A stretch of 64,000 nt of DNA from Candidatus Harpocratesius repetitus. GTDB lineage: Archaea; Asgardarchaeota; Lokiarchaeia; Sigyniarchaeales; Promethearchaeaceae. Below the pieces are notes generated by a model that worked only from the letters and a program-made list of their open reading frames with translations, was not told the DNA's origin and did no database searches. A program made the translations under genes and the position numbers. Location: the NCBI GenBank assembly GCA_021498095.1, contig JAIZWK010000001.1, forward strand, positions 1,723,666 through 1,787,665. The letters run 5' to 3'. Positions 18,956 through 29,091 of the stretch are shown here, piece by piece (within the stretch, counting starts at the first letter, position 1; each line of letters opens with the position of its first letter).

Positions 18956-19675
18956 GTGATCAGATTGCACATTAACATTAATTGTCCTTATTGTGGTCAT
19001 CGAATGGAATTTGATTTTCTTGCTTCACAGATTCCAGAAGTTATCTGTGAATTGTGTGGATCTCCGTTAAATGATGAAATTACAGAAGCGATCAAGAACT
19101 ATAATCTTTCCATAAAAAGTAAAACTGAATCTATGTATCAAACAAATCAATATGGATCTGGTGCAAAACATCAGCAAGTTGGTTCACAAACTCCATTTCC
19201 TAAATCATCTAGTCGTCCGATACAAACACCTCCATTTTCATCGCCAATTAATACTCCATCTTCATCTTCAACTCCTTCTTCATTACCACCTAAAAACGGT
19301 GCATTACTCGTCTTTCCGCAAATTCACAAGCAAATTCAAATTTTACCCACAGAAACTGTATTTTATTTTGGAAGGAATACCATATTACCTTTAGTTTCAC
19401 CATCTGAATATGATGTAGAATGGTTGAATTCAATTTCGAGGGTAAAAAAAGATAGTTATAAGCGAATAATTCACCAACATTTTATTATTCGAAAAGAACG
19501 TAATGGACAATATACTATCGAAGATAATCGTAGTCGATGGGGTACTTGGGTTAATCGCCAGCAAATAAAAGGTAGAGGGCCTATTCCTTTAATTAATGGG
19601 GATAAAATCGAATTAATGCTCTCTAAACCTGGTACAAAAAAAATAGTGCCTTTCGAAATTATCTTTTATTCATAA
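18956..19675 (+). CDS. Zinc ribbon plus FHA-domain protein
   Basis: N-terminal CPYCGHRMEF...CELCGSPL, Ser/Pro linker, then FYFGRNT...HQHFIIRKERNGQYTIEDNRSRWGTWVNRQQIKG...LINGDKIEL. GTG start. Confidence 0.8.
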   Translation: MIRLHININCPYCGHRMEFDFLASQIPEVICELCGSPLNDEITEAIKNYNLSIKSKTESMYQTNQYGSGAKHQQVGSQTPFPKSSSRPIQTPPFSSPINTPSSSSTPSSLPPKNGALLVFPQIHKQIQILPTETVFYFGRNTILPLVSPSEYDVEWLNSISRVKKDSYKRIIHQHFIIRKERNGQYTIEDNRSRWGTWVNRQQIKGRGPIPLINGDKIELMLSKPGTKKIVPFEIIFYS

Positions 19676-19704
19676 TTATTTTCTTAATTATTCTTTTTTT
19701 GACT

Positions 19705-20751
19705 TCATTCCTCGAATATTTTAGTGATTTCATCTATGTGAGAATATTTTAAAGGAGTTCGACTACCATCTTCTTCAATATACTCGTATTCATCATCATT
19801 GCTTGTTAAATGACCAATTTTAGACACTTCAATTTCCTGTTGTTGGAGAAAATTAATGATCCGTGTAGAATCATTTGGATGAACCGCGGCAATTAAACAA
19901 CCAGAAGAGATCAATCCAAAAGGATCAATATCAAAAATTCTACTGAATTTAGCAGTTAAAGGATGCACAAGTATTTTTTTTCGTTTAACGATCAATCCAC
20001 ATTTAGAATTTTGAGCTAATTCAACTAATCCCATATTTAATCCTCCTTCAGTGGGACCATGTAATGCATGTATATCAAAATTTTGAGTAAGGAGTTCTGC
20101 TTCTTTAATAATGCTGATTCCAGGATGATATAAATAATCTTGACCTTTTTTAATCATTTCAAGTGAAATTCCCTTTTGCTGTAGATATTTTGGGCGTTCT
20201 CTCGCCATAATTGAAGTTCCTTCTATCCCAATTGAATTGATTAATAGTATATCATCATTTGGTTGTCCTCCAAAAGTGGAGACTACTTTTTTTTCAAATG
20301 GAATTAATCCCATCATGGTTCCGATTACAATTGGGCGGTTTAAACCAATTGTTACTTCTGTATGTCCTGCAACAACTGCAATATTCAGTTTTTGACATTC
20401 TTGAGAAATGCTTTGAAAGATAGAATTGCAAAGTTTTATATCTGTTCGCCTTTCAGGAAAAAGAATTGTGGTAGTGAACCATTTAGGGGTTGCACCTGAT
20501 AAGGCAATATCATTAGCATTTAGAATTACAGCATAATACCCGATATCATTAGTTGCAAAAGTAACTGGATTAGTTTTTACCACCAGGAACGATTTTTCTA
20601 CCTTAAATACTCCAGTATCTTGGCCAAAAGTAGGCGAAATGACTATATTTGCATCTTTAGGTGCTAATTTGAAGTATTCTAAAAGTTTTTTCATTAATGA
20701 AGGTGGTAATTTTCCAGGTTCAAAAATTGGTAGGGGCGCTGTCATTTTCAT
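19705..20751 (-). CDS. AIR synthase-related/HypE-like protein (PurM fold)
   Basis: GQDTGVFKV, LNANDIALSGATPKWF, VAGHTEVTIGLNRPIVIGTMMG, HGPTEGGLNMGLVELA. Confidence 0.82.
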   Translation of the reverse strand: MKMTAPLPIFEPGKLPPSLMKKLLEYFKLAPKDANIVISPTFGQDTGVFKVEKSFLVVKTNPVTFATNDIGYYAVILNANDIALSGATPKWFTTTILFPERRTDIKLCNSIFQSISQECQKLNIAVVAGHTEVTIGLNRPIVIGTMMGLIPFEKKVVSTFGGQPNDDILLINSIGIEGTSIMARERPKYLQQKGISLEMIKKGQDYLYHPGISIIKEAELLTQNFDIHALHGPTEGGLNMGLVELAQNSKCGLIVKRKKILVHPLTAKFSRIFDIDPFGLISSGCLIAAVHPNDSTRIINFLQQQEIEVSKIGHLTSNDDEYEYIEEDGSRTPLKYSHIDEITKIFEE

Positions 20752-21308
20752 TTCCTCTGATATAAATTTTGATTGTGTGTATCTGCAGTAACAATTAATG
20801 GTCCAAATTTATTAACTTCAAAAAACCAGACCGCTTCTGGTGTCCCCAAGTCTAACCATTCAATATTTACGATTTTTTTTATAAATTTAGACATCAATGC
20901 ACCTACACCCCCTGGAAATGAGAGATATATTGCATTAATGCGGTTCCAATTGATATTGGACATTCCACCTTTACCTATCACGAAAGCGACACCTAATGTT
21001 TGACATACTTCTTCTTGATATGGTTCCATACGGGCACTTGTTGTTGGTCCACCAGAAACTATTTGATATTCATTTTTTTCATTCTTCTTAACAATAGGAC
21101 CCATATGATAAATCGCGCCCTTGTCAAAAAATGAAAATGAATCAGGAAGGATTCTATCTGAATTTCGATACTCTAAAATTCGTTTATGAACATGATCTCT
21201 TCCTGTGCCAATAGTACCAGAAAGATAAATGATATCCCCTACATGAAAATCATGAATATCATAATCTTTCAGGGGAAGTTTGATATTATATGTTTTCATT
21301 AATTTCAC
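20748..21308 (-). CDS. fumB: Fumarate hydratase, beta subunit (class I)
   Basis: YLSGTIGTGRDHVHKRI, YHMGPIVKK, SGGPTTSARMEPYQ, GKGGMSN, FPGGVGAL, WLDLGTPEAVWFFEV. Confidence 0.92.
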   Translation of the reverse strand: MKLMKTYNIKLPLKDYDIHDFHVGDIIYLSGTIGTGRDHVHKRILEYRNSDRILPDSFSFFDKGAIYHMGPIVKKNEKNEYQIVSGGPTTSARMEPYQEEVCQTLGVAFVIGKGGMSNINWNRINAIYLSFPGGVGALMSKFIKKIVNIEWLDLGTPEAVWFFEVNKFGPLIVTADTHNQNLYQRK

Positions 21309-22248
21309 CTAATCCTGCGTTCTTTTTTTCTGGTTGGAATTTATATTCTGAATTTAAAGTTCCAAATAAGACTTTCCCATTTTTTGTGATCTTACATGAG
21401 CGAATGCGGTGAGAATAGCAATCAATTACAATTCCAAGGGGGTATGTTGCGGGATGTCTCATTGAACGCTCAACATGAACATCTAAACACGTGCATGAGC
21501 CACCTAATCCCATTATTCCAATATCAAGTTTATTTATTTCATGTAAAAGTTTATTTTCTAAATCTGCTAAGTCAGAATCTAAATTACGTGATGATATTGG
21601 TCTTAAAAGTGATTTTTTTGCTAAAAACATTGATTTTACTGCGTCACCTCCAATACCGACCCCAACAATTATTGGAGGGCATGGTTTACTTCCAGCTTGT
21701 TTAATGGTTTCAATGACTGTAGGAATAATTAGTTCTTTTCCAGAAGAAGCAGATAACATATATAATTTAGACATGTTTTCTGATCCACCTCCTTTATTTA
21801 GAAGTGTGATTATCAAATCTTCAGATTTTTGAATTATTTCAATATAAATAGGAGGATAATTGAGACCTAAATTGTTTTGAGGATTCTTATTTGAAATTGG
21901 ATCAACAGTATTGGGGCGTATTATTGCTTCATTAGTCAATTTTTCAATACTTTTTTCAATTTGCTTTTTAAAATCTGATATTATTGGAAATGAATCACCT
22001 AATTGAATGAAAAAATTCAGATGACCTGTATCTTGGCAAATTGGAATTCTATTCATTTTTCCATATTCTAAGTTTTCTTTCATAAGTTTCAGTTGAATTG
22101 CAGCAACTGATTCTGGTTGAATTTGATCTTGGCATTCTTGTATCTTCTGCATTACATTATCAGGAACTGAAGTAGAAGATTTTAAAATCAATTGATATAT
22201 TGCATTTTCAATAATTTTAGCTAAATGTATCTTGAAAGAAATCTCCAT
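21286..22248 (-). CDS. fumA: Fumarate hydratase, alpha subunit (class I, Fe-S)
   Basis: PICQDTGHLNFFI, NKGGGSENMSKLYML, GVGIGGDAVKSMFLAKKSLLRP, IMGLGGSCTCLDVHVE. Confidence 0.94.
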   Translation of the reverse strand: MEISFKIHLAKIIENAIYQLILKSSTSVPDNVMQKIQECQDQIQPESVAAIQLKLMKENLEYGKMNRIPICQDTGHLNFFIQLGDSFPIISDFKKQIEKSIEKLTNEAIIRPNTVDPISNKNPQNNLGLNYPPIYIEIIQKSEDLIITLLNKGGGSENMSKLYMLSASSGKELIIPTVIETIKQAGSKPCPPIIVGVGIGGDAVKSMFLAKKSLLRPISSRNLDSDLADLENKLLHEINKLDIGIMGLGGSCTCLDVHVERSMRHPATYPLGIVIDCYSHRIRSCKITKNGKVLFGTLNSEYKFQPEKKNAGLGEINENI

Positions 22249-22495
22249 GATGTCTGGTTAAATAAGGTTTCCAAGTTAAAAAGTGTTGTATCAATGAATT
22301 ATTAATATAGAAATTAAACGATTTTGATTAAAAGAAAAATAATTATAGGGATGGAGCACTCAACAAGAAATAATTGATAATTTGAAGATAAATTAGAAAC
22401 TTTAATAAAGAAAAAAAATCGCATAATTTGTATATAATAATACATTTCTATTAATTCCATAATTTGAATTAAGTAAATGAATTAAAGTTGATAAA

Positions 22496-24445
22496 TTGGG
22501 GATACAATTGACTGAAAAATTACATTCCTTTCTTGAGCGAATAGCAGCGAATTTTACTGAAAATTGGTACAACATTCGGAATTTACAAGATTGGATGTTA
22601 GATGAGATCTACCGAAAACGAAAAACATTTCCATTTTGGAGAAAGAAAGTTCGTTTTGCATTTGCATCTTGGCAGAGAAAATACTATAAAAGACATATTT
22701 CTCAAAAAGGCAAAAAAGAAAATCCTAATTTATCACGATTTTTTTATTATAAGTTTGATTGGTTGTTTCGATATTTTTTCGAGAATATGTTTTTAGGATT
22801 TAATGTTAAACAGTTAAAATTGCTCAGTTTAGAAGGTAATATACGTCCTAATTCAGATCTATTCTTTTTATATGAGTATTCATTAAATAATGAAGAAATT
22901 GAGGAATTTCTTAAATTTAAAAAAAAATATCATCATCCTGACCATTATTATCGAATTATATCTTATATTTTTAATTCAATAGTAATTGTTTTTAGTAAAT
23001 TAATTACAGATATCATAAAAGCTAAAATTTCTTTTAATATAATATCTGCTAAAATTGATACAGATCCTGAAAAAAATACTCATAATCTAAATTTCCTAAT
23101 TCATTTTCAAAAACCTGAGACTGAATTCTTAAAATCATTTTTAAATTCACTTATTTATGATTTTGCTGAATTAATTCCTGGAATGGATAAAAATTTATTG
23201 TCAAAACTCTATCAACGAAAAGGGAAATTATATCCTATGGCTTTAAAAGTATATCCTTATAGCAAAACAAATGTTGTTAGAGTTTTTTATACATTACAAC
23301 GTAAATCACAAGTTTTAGGTCATATTACACCTTTACTTGATATTCTTAATTTTATTGCAGCTCGAGTTGAAGATTCTATCTATAATACTTCAGAATTAGT
23401 ACATGAAATTCTTATTGAAAAACAGACCCACCTAATTCATTTTGGACAACTTGAAGTATATGAAGAAGTATTTCGTTTTTTAAATGAAAGTGCCTCAATT
23501 TTTTCCACCTTTCAATCTAATAACAGGGCAGCCCTTTACCGACAGTATCAGTTATTTTTCTTCTACAGCCAATATTTTCTCCCCTTTGAAATTTTAGCAA
23601 ATCCACAGCAAGAAACTTTCTTTTTTCCTGAAATTTTTGAGAAAAATCTACAAACTCATTTTTCGAAAAAATCAAGTTTTACTCAGTCTTTTTCCATCTT
23701 AAATTTATTTTTAATGCAAGGTATTCAATTTGGATTGGATGAAGTATTAGATAAAATTTTTACCATAATATTTAAGCAGTCAATTCATCACCTAAATGTA
23801 AGTTTTTTTGAATCTCTGCTAAAATCCATAAATCAAAAACTTCATAACATACTAAATAAGTCAATCCCAAAATCAGTTCCATATTTTGTTTATTTTAACG
23901 AAATGGTTCATGTAATGTGCGTAATAATGAAAAATTTAGTAATGCGCATTTTCATTCGAGAGGATCCTTCTCTAGCAATGGAAAACTTTCGAGATAATTT
24001 GACGCGATATACTCCTCAACAAATTGCATTACGTGTGTTAGAATTGCGTATTTTTAAAGAAATCCCTTTAGCTGATAACAATTGGCAGGATTATTACCTT
24101 AGTCGGAATAAAAATACTGTAAAGCGGGTATTTGCGAAATACTACGAGATCCCTGATAATTATTTCTTCACAGAAGAACGATTATTAAAGATAAATATGA
24201 ATTACGAACGTGGCATTCTCAATGAAACGCCTTTATTAGAAAAATGGCTTATAATGAATATTTTAGAGCCTTTTGATAATTTCTATAAAATCATAAAGAA
24301 AAAACTAGGTCGAAAACCAACTATCTCGAAAATCCGTCAGATAATTTTTGAACATTTCTCAAAGGGAATTATCGATGCAGCAAAACTCGAAAAAATTGAA
24401 GATTATGCAGCATATTTTGCTGAATTATGGGATGCTTGTTCATAG
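22496..24445 (+). CDS. Large protein of unknown function
   Basis: 649-aa uninterrupted ORF, TTG start candidate; no motif recognised. Confidence 0.6.
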   Translation: MGIQLTEKLHSFLERIAANFTENWYNIRNLQDWMLDEIYRKRKTFPFWRKKVRFAFASWQRKYYKRHISQKGKKENPNLSRFFYYKFDWLFRYFFENMFLGFNVKQLKLLSLEGNIRPNSDLFFLYEYSLNNEEIEEFLKFKKKYHHPDHYYRIISYIFNSIVIVFSKLITDIIKAKISFNIISAKIDTDPEKNTHNLNFLIHFQKPETEFLKSFLNSLIYDFAELIPGMDKNLLSKLYQRKGKLYPMALKVYPYSKTNVVRVFYTLQRKSQVLGHITPLLDILNFIAARVEDSIYNTSELVHEILIEKQTHLIHFGQLEVYEEVFRFLNESASIFSTFQSNNRAALYRQYQLFFFYSQYFLPFEILANPQQETFFFPEIFEKNLQTHFSKKSSFTQSFSILNLFLMQGIQFGLDEVLDKIFTIIFKQSIHHLNVSFFESLLKSINQKLHNILNKSIPKSVPYFVYFNEMVHVMCVIMKNLVMRIFIREDPSLAMENFRDNLTRYTPQQIALRVLELRIFKEIPLADNNWQDYYLSRNKNTVKRVFAKYYEIPDNYFFTEERLLKINMNYERGILNETPLLEKWLIMNILEPFDNFYKIIKKKLGRKPTISKIRQIIFEHFSKGIIDAAKLEKIEDYAAYFAELWDACS

Positions 24446-24481
24446 AATCGATTTATTCATAATAGTAGATAGTGTTCAAGA

Positions 24482-25087
24482 TCAAATTAAGTTAAATATT
24501 TTTAAAATAAGATTAGGGTTGGTTAGGCAGTTAATCATAGGGATTTGAAGCTGTTTAGTAAGATTTTCAATATTATCCTGATTTGAAGTAATCTTTCCTG
24601 AAATTACTTTGATATTAGGATTCATTTGTTTTTGGATATCTTCAATAGTATCAGCACAGAGAATATGGGGTCCAGGAAAATTGCGAAATCCTTCTGAGAT
24701 TACTAAAATTTTTTTATCGGGATGTAGATCTTGAAAAAAGGCAATTGTTATTATACAATATTTTTCATATTGCTCATCATTTAACGATTCATTCATAAAA
24801 GATGCAATCTCGACCTGTGTTCGCCCAATAACCAATCCTGCACCTTTTCGTGAATATTTCCAAGTATTTTTTCCAGGAGTATCGAAAATTGGAGAACTAT
24901 GGTTGGTTTTTTTCATTACCACACATTGAAATCCAATTTGTGTTGCAGATGTTATTATTTTTTCAATAGAAGCAGTTTTTCCAGAGTGGGAATATCCGAT
25001 AAAAGAGATTAAAGGAATTTTTTTATCCGACAAATACGAAAACAATGGAGATTTGGATTTATTTGTTTCTTGTATTGAAATCACCAT
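24482..25087 (-). CDS. mobB: MobB-like P-loop protein (molybdopterin-guanine dinucleotide biosynthesis adapter)
   Basis: PLISFIGYSHSGKTASIEKIITSATQIGFQCVVMKKTNHS...DTPGKNTWKYSRKGAGLVIG. Confidence 0.85.
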   Translation of the reverse strand: MVISIQETNKSKSPLFSYLSDKKIPLISFIGYSHSGKTASIEKIITSATQIGFQCVVMKKTNHSSPIFDTPGKNTWKYSRKGAGLVIGRTQVEIASFMNESLNDEQYEKYCIITIAFFQDLHPDKKILVISEGFRNFPGPHILCADTIEDIQKQMNPNIKVISGKITSNQDNIENLTKQLQIPMINCLTNPNLILKIFNLI

Positions 25088-25194
25088 GATAAGTGTGTTG
25101 ACATTCGATTTAATATAATTATCAAAAGGAATAAAATTTTTGAACCTTCGTGCAGAAAAGTAAATAAGTTATATAAAGTTACGTTTGTGTTCCT

Positions 25195-27177
25195 ATGTCG
25201 ACTCCAGATACACGCCCAGTTTTTATCTTTGATGCCAATTTTTTCATCGGATTGAAGGAAATAAAAGCAGAAAGTCCTTATACTAACTTAGCTCTTGCAA
25301 AAAAGAAACTTAACCTTCGTTTTTTTGTTTCTGCACAAGTATTCAATGAGTGTCCATTTATTGTTGGAACAAATTTTAGAGATTTTAGTAAAGGTATAGA
25401 AATCGTAATGGTAAAGGATAAGGAATTGAATCAAGTAAAAGACGAACTCTTAAGGCGGGGGGTCAAATTGATGGCTCAAGATCCCGATTTGTCCCTTGTT
25501 GCTTTGGGAATTAAATTGAAAACTCCAGATAATGAAGTATATATTGTTAGTGATGATTTTAAACTTAGTCAAAATATTGAAAATTTAAATAAGGATATGA
25601 AATGTTTAACTCTTCCTTCATTCTTGCAAATGATGGGACAGAATTTAAAGGGAATATATCAAAAATACTGGAAATTGGTTCGTAAAAAGATACTTAAACT
25701 AAACTTGGATTATATGATAAGCCGTTCAGATATCTATGCCCCTCAAGCGAAAATTGCATGGTTCATTGAAAATTCCATTGATATTGCAGGAATGGGGGTG
25801 AATCTTCGAGAATCAATGGATGAAAGCGAGAAAGAAAATGAAAAACTCGATTCTGAACGAAAACTGATAAAAATATGTTTCAATTTTATCCAAAATCGCA
25901 AACTTTCTAAAGAAGAATTCAAATTGATCAAACCTTTTGAAAAGTCGTTATTAAAAATTCGAAAAGAGCGAAAAAATCTTCAATTGGCTCAAGATTCTCT
26001 AATGAAGAATGATTTCAAAACAACTTTAAAAATTCTCAGACGCACTAATGAAATCTTAAATAGAAATTTCCAATTAATGGGCACAAAATTACAAGAAAAA
26101 GATTATCAACTGTTAGAACAGATCTTTGCATCTGAAATCTCAAAAGTTGTATTTTTACGATGTTTTGTCTTGATTGCATCCAACAAGTTCATTTCTGCAT
26201 TAGATGCGCTTGATCAAACTGCTCTATTTGCCACAGTTGCTCGGTTACCAGAAACAGTTTTGGCTATAAACTATTTAAAGGCTCTTCTATATATTTTAAA
26301 TTCTTATTACAATAAAGCAATAGATCAATTTAGATTTAATTTTAGATTGGCTTCACATCTTCAAGTTCGTCCAAATATTGCAGAGATATTAAGGCTAAAA
26401 GCCGTTATTGGAAACTGTATTACGAATTATTTGATTGATCAGCAACATGAAGCATTTGAATTGGTTTCTGATACGAAAAAAACTCTAACCAAAAAATCCA
26501 TTCCAAATTTGATGCAAGCCTTACTTGATTCGGGTGAATATTTCTTAGCTATGGGTTTCCCAGAAATTGCATCTAATTTGTATTCAGAAGCTTTAGAATG
26601 TGCTATAGATTCAGGAAAGAAGTGGAAATATTCTTTTATTTTAGGAAAAATGAAAGAAGCTTATATGGCATCTGCTCTTATTGGAACAGAAACCCGTCCC
26701 AGTGCGGATATTTCTGTATTAATTGATAAATTCCATGATCTTCAAGATGTCGATACCTACAATGAATTAATGGTTAAATTGGCCCAATTCACTAATAAAT
26801 TTTACGAACCATTTCCATTTTATACCAAAGATAAGCGGAAAAAAACAGCATTTTCTCAACTTCCACATGAATTAAAAAATGAATGGCAATGTGTTAAGAT
26901 CGAAGAAAGTCAAAAAAATGATGAAACAATTCTTATTGGATTTAATGAGTCTGTTGGGTTAGTTGCATTTTCTGTATTGCTTGATCGAACCTTAGAAGGA
27001 GTTCCTGAAAATTATATTATCCAATTAAAACCGACAGCAAAAGTTGTCATTGAAAAACCCAGCGAATCTGATCTCACCTCTTTTTTAATTAGAGCTACTA
27101 TTAAAATCTATAAAGAAGAGCGTGATTTGAGCATAATTCGAAAAATTCCAATTTTCTTCAAACAATTGCATAATTAG
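25195..27177 (+). CDS. PIN-domain protein with long alpha-helical (TPR-like) C-terminus
   Basis: VFIFDANFFIGLK (PIN N-terminal Asp), DNEVYIVSDDFKLSQNI, followed by helical-repeat-like region. Confidence 0.7.
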   Translation: MSTPDTRPVFIFDANFFIGLKEIKAESPYTNLALAKKKLNLRFFVSAQVFNECPFIVGTNFRDFSKGIEIVMVKDKELNQVKDELLRRGVKLMAQDPDLSLVALGIKLKTPDNEVYIVSDDFKLSQNIENLNKDMKCLTLPSFLQMMGQNLKGIYQKYWKLVRKKILKLNLDYMISRSDIYAPQAKIAWFIENSIDIAGMGVNLRESMDESEKENEKLDSERKLIKICFNFIQNRKLSKEEFKLIKPFEKSLLKIRKERKNLQLAQDSLMKNDFKTTLKILRRTNEILNRNFQLMGTKLQEKDYQLLEQIFASEISKVVFLRCFVLIASNKFISALDALDQTALFATVARLPETVLAINYLKALLYILNSYYNKAIDQFRFNFRLASHLQVRPNIAEILRLKAVIGNCITNYLIDQQHEAFELVSDTKKTLTKKSIPNLMQALLDSGEYFLAMGFPEIASNLYSEALECAIDSGKKWKYSFILGKMKEAYMASALIGTETRPSADISVLIDKFHDLQDVDTYNELMVKLAQFTNKFYEPFPFYTKDKRKKTAFSQLPHELKNEWQCVKIEESQKNDETILIGFNESVGLVAFSVLLDRTLEGVPENYIIQLKPTAKVVIEKPSESDLTSFLIRATIKIYKEERDLSIIRKIPIFFKQLHN

Positions 27178-27256
27178 TTAATGATTTAGAATTAACTTTT
27201 TTTCAGTGCTTTTTTATAGATGATTTCAGTTATTATTATTTAGGAATAGAATTGAG

Positions 27257-27670
27257 TTGATTTTAATGGGAAAAACGCGCTTCGTACATACAGAAGATTT
27301 GAAATATATTTTAAGTAGCCTTGTACTTCAAGGAGATGTTTTTTCATTAGAACATGAAGTTCTTTTCTGGAAAAGCTTATATGATTCTATTGAAGCAGTT
27401 GAAGTATTAATCGAAACTCGTATTAAGCGATGGAAAGGATCTGACTTGGAAAAACCATTAAAATCTTTAAAAAAACAAACTACTAAATTCATTAAAAAAG
27501 TAAAAAAACTTGGAACAGAACATGGATCTTGGTGTGGTGCATCAGATGAATGCGCTCATCTTTTAAATCGTTATCGGATGCAGTGCATTCCAAACCTTTT
27601 GGAATTGGCAGGTTTTCTTGCTGAAGATGATCTCACACGACAACAAGTCGAAGGATATTTGCTATTTTAA
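27257..27670 (+). CDS. Small protein of unknown function
   Basis: 137-aa ORF downstream of the PIN gene; helical, Lys-rich. Confidence 0.55.
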   Translation: MILMGKTRFVHTEDLKYILSSLVLQGDVFSLEHEVLFWKSLYDSIEAVEVLIETRIKRWKGSDLEKPLKSLKKQTTKFIKKVKKLGTEHGSWCGASDECAHLLNRYRMQCIPNLLELAGFLAEDDLTRQQVEGYLLF

Positions 27671-27771
27671 AGATCAAGAAAGATAATATATAATATATCA
27701 TTAAATCTAATCTTAATTTAAAATGAAACAAAAAAAATGCATTGTTAGTGTTTTTCAGCAGAAATATCTTT

Positions 27772-28059
27772 TTATCGAATTTTTTCATGCTTCCTTCTAT
27801 CATCCCCTGCTCGAATATGAACCTTGTGTGTATGAATTGCACATGAAACACAATACCAGTTCGTAACTTGGCGTCTGGGAACGATAGCGCCTGCATCTCG
27901 TAATTCTTTTCCGATAGTTGCATCAACTAAGGATACATATTTCGTAACCCGCTTAGCTTTCCCACGAGGTACAAAACGACCACATTTGGCACATTGAACG
28001 GGTTGATCACGACCGGATTGTGAACCTGTTCGTCCACCCGATCGTCGTTTTTTAGTCAT
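27772..28059 (-). CDS. rps26e: Small ribosomal subunit protein eS26
   Basis: VQCAKCGRFVPRGKAKRVTKYVSLVDATIGKELRDAGAI...YCVSCAIHTHKVHIR. Confidence 0.93.
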   Translation of the reverse strand: MTKKRRSGGRTGSQSGRDQPVQCAKCGRFVPRGKAKRVTKYVSLVDATIGKELRDAGAIVPRRQVTNWYCVSCAIHTHKVHIRAGDDRRKHEKIR

Positions 28060-28257
28060 TAATAACTCACCATGTTAATCAGTTTATTTTCAATTAATAA
28101 AAAGGCTTATGAAAGGAAATTTAGCATTAAAAAAAAAATTTTGGATAAAAATCACAATTAAATCATATAATATTCAAAAATTAGCAATAAATTCATTACC
28201 CACAATTAATTTTGAAATGAAAGAAAAAACTTATCAACATTGAATTGGATAAGCAAA

Positions 28258-28950
28258 TCATTTATTAAGAGTTTTATACGAATAAACAATCCGTTGAATT
28301 AGTGTCCATGTGCATAGTGCACTAAAGATTAAAAATAGAGCAGGAAACACCCAACGTATCTTGTGTTCACCCAAAATTTTTTCTTCTAGCGCAAACACTG
28401 CCCATTCGATAATATAAATAAATATTAAAATGAAAAATCTTTCAGCTCGTTCCATAAAACCTATTCCTTTCATGGAAATACCTTCAATTTCAGCTCTCGA
28501 ACGGGTATATGAAATCATTAGCATTACTGTTAAAGTAAAAATACCAATTAAATAGTTAATTGTCGAATTCCAAGGCCAGATTATACCTCCAAACATTAAC
28601 CCCATCATTGAAACTGCATCTGCAATCCTATCTAGTGTACTGTCTAAAAAAGCGCCGTACTTTGAAACCTTTCCAGATTTTCGTGCTACGGAACCATCCA
28701 ATACGTCAATGTATCCTGATAAAAAGAATAGCCAAGGAGGAACACACGCCCACCACCACCAAATATTGGGAGTGATATAAGAATAATTATATAAAAATAC
28801 AGAAGGAAAAGCAAATGCCACGCCTGCCAGAACTGAAAGAGCAAATCCGAATAAACTCAACTGGTTGGGGGTTATGTGATGCTTAATACACCATCGACTG
28901 GGGCCATCAACAAATTTTGGAAGTAGATAGCGATAATTATTTAAAACCAT
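28258..28950 (-). CDS. CDP-alcohol phosphatidyltransferase family protein
   Basis: DVLDGSVARKSGKVSKYGAFLDSTLDRIADA matches DGx2ARx8Gx3Dx3D. Confidence 0.93.
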   Translation of the reverse strand: MVLNNYRYLLPKFVDGPSRWCIKHHITPNQLSLFGFALSVLAGVAFAFPSVFLYNYSYITPNIWWWWACVPPWLFFLSGYIDVLDGSVARKSGKVSKYGAFLDSTLDRIADAVSMMGLMFGGIIWPWNSTINYLIGIFTLTVMLMISYTRSRAEIEGISMKGIGFMERAERFFILIFIYIIEWAVFALEEKILGEHKIRWVFPALFLIFSALCTWTLIQRIVYSYKTLNK

Positions 28951-29091
28951 AATTTCGACCCTTTTTTATTTACAATCTAATTAAGAATACAAAATTAATA
29001 AGGTATCTTAAAGTAATTACAGAATTAATGGCAGAAAATAAGCTTTAGAAATAGAAAGAATCGAATAGATTAATAGTATAAAGAGTATTAA

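Noticed and set aside
19152-19394. 80-aa His/Leu-rich + ORF
   Set aside because: Alternative frame of the Ser/Pro-rich linker of the zinc-ribbon/FHA gene.
21396-21832. Two + strand ORFs (102 and 113 aa)
   Set aside because: Antisense to the fumarase alpha subunit gene.
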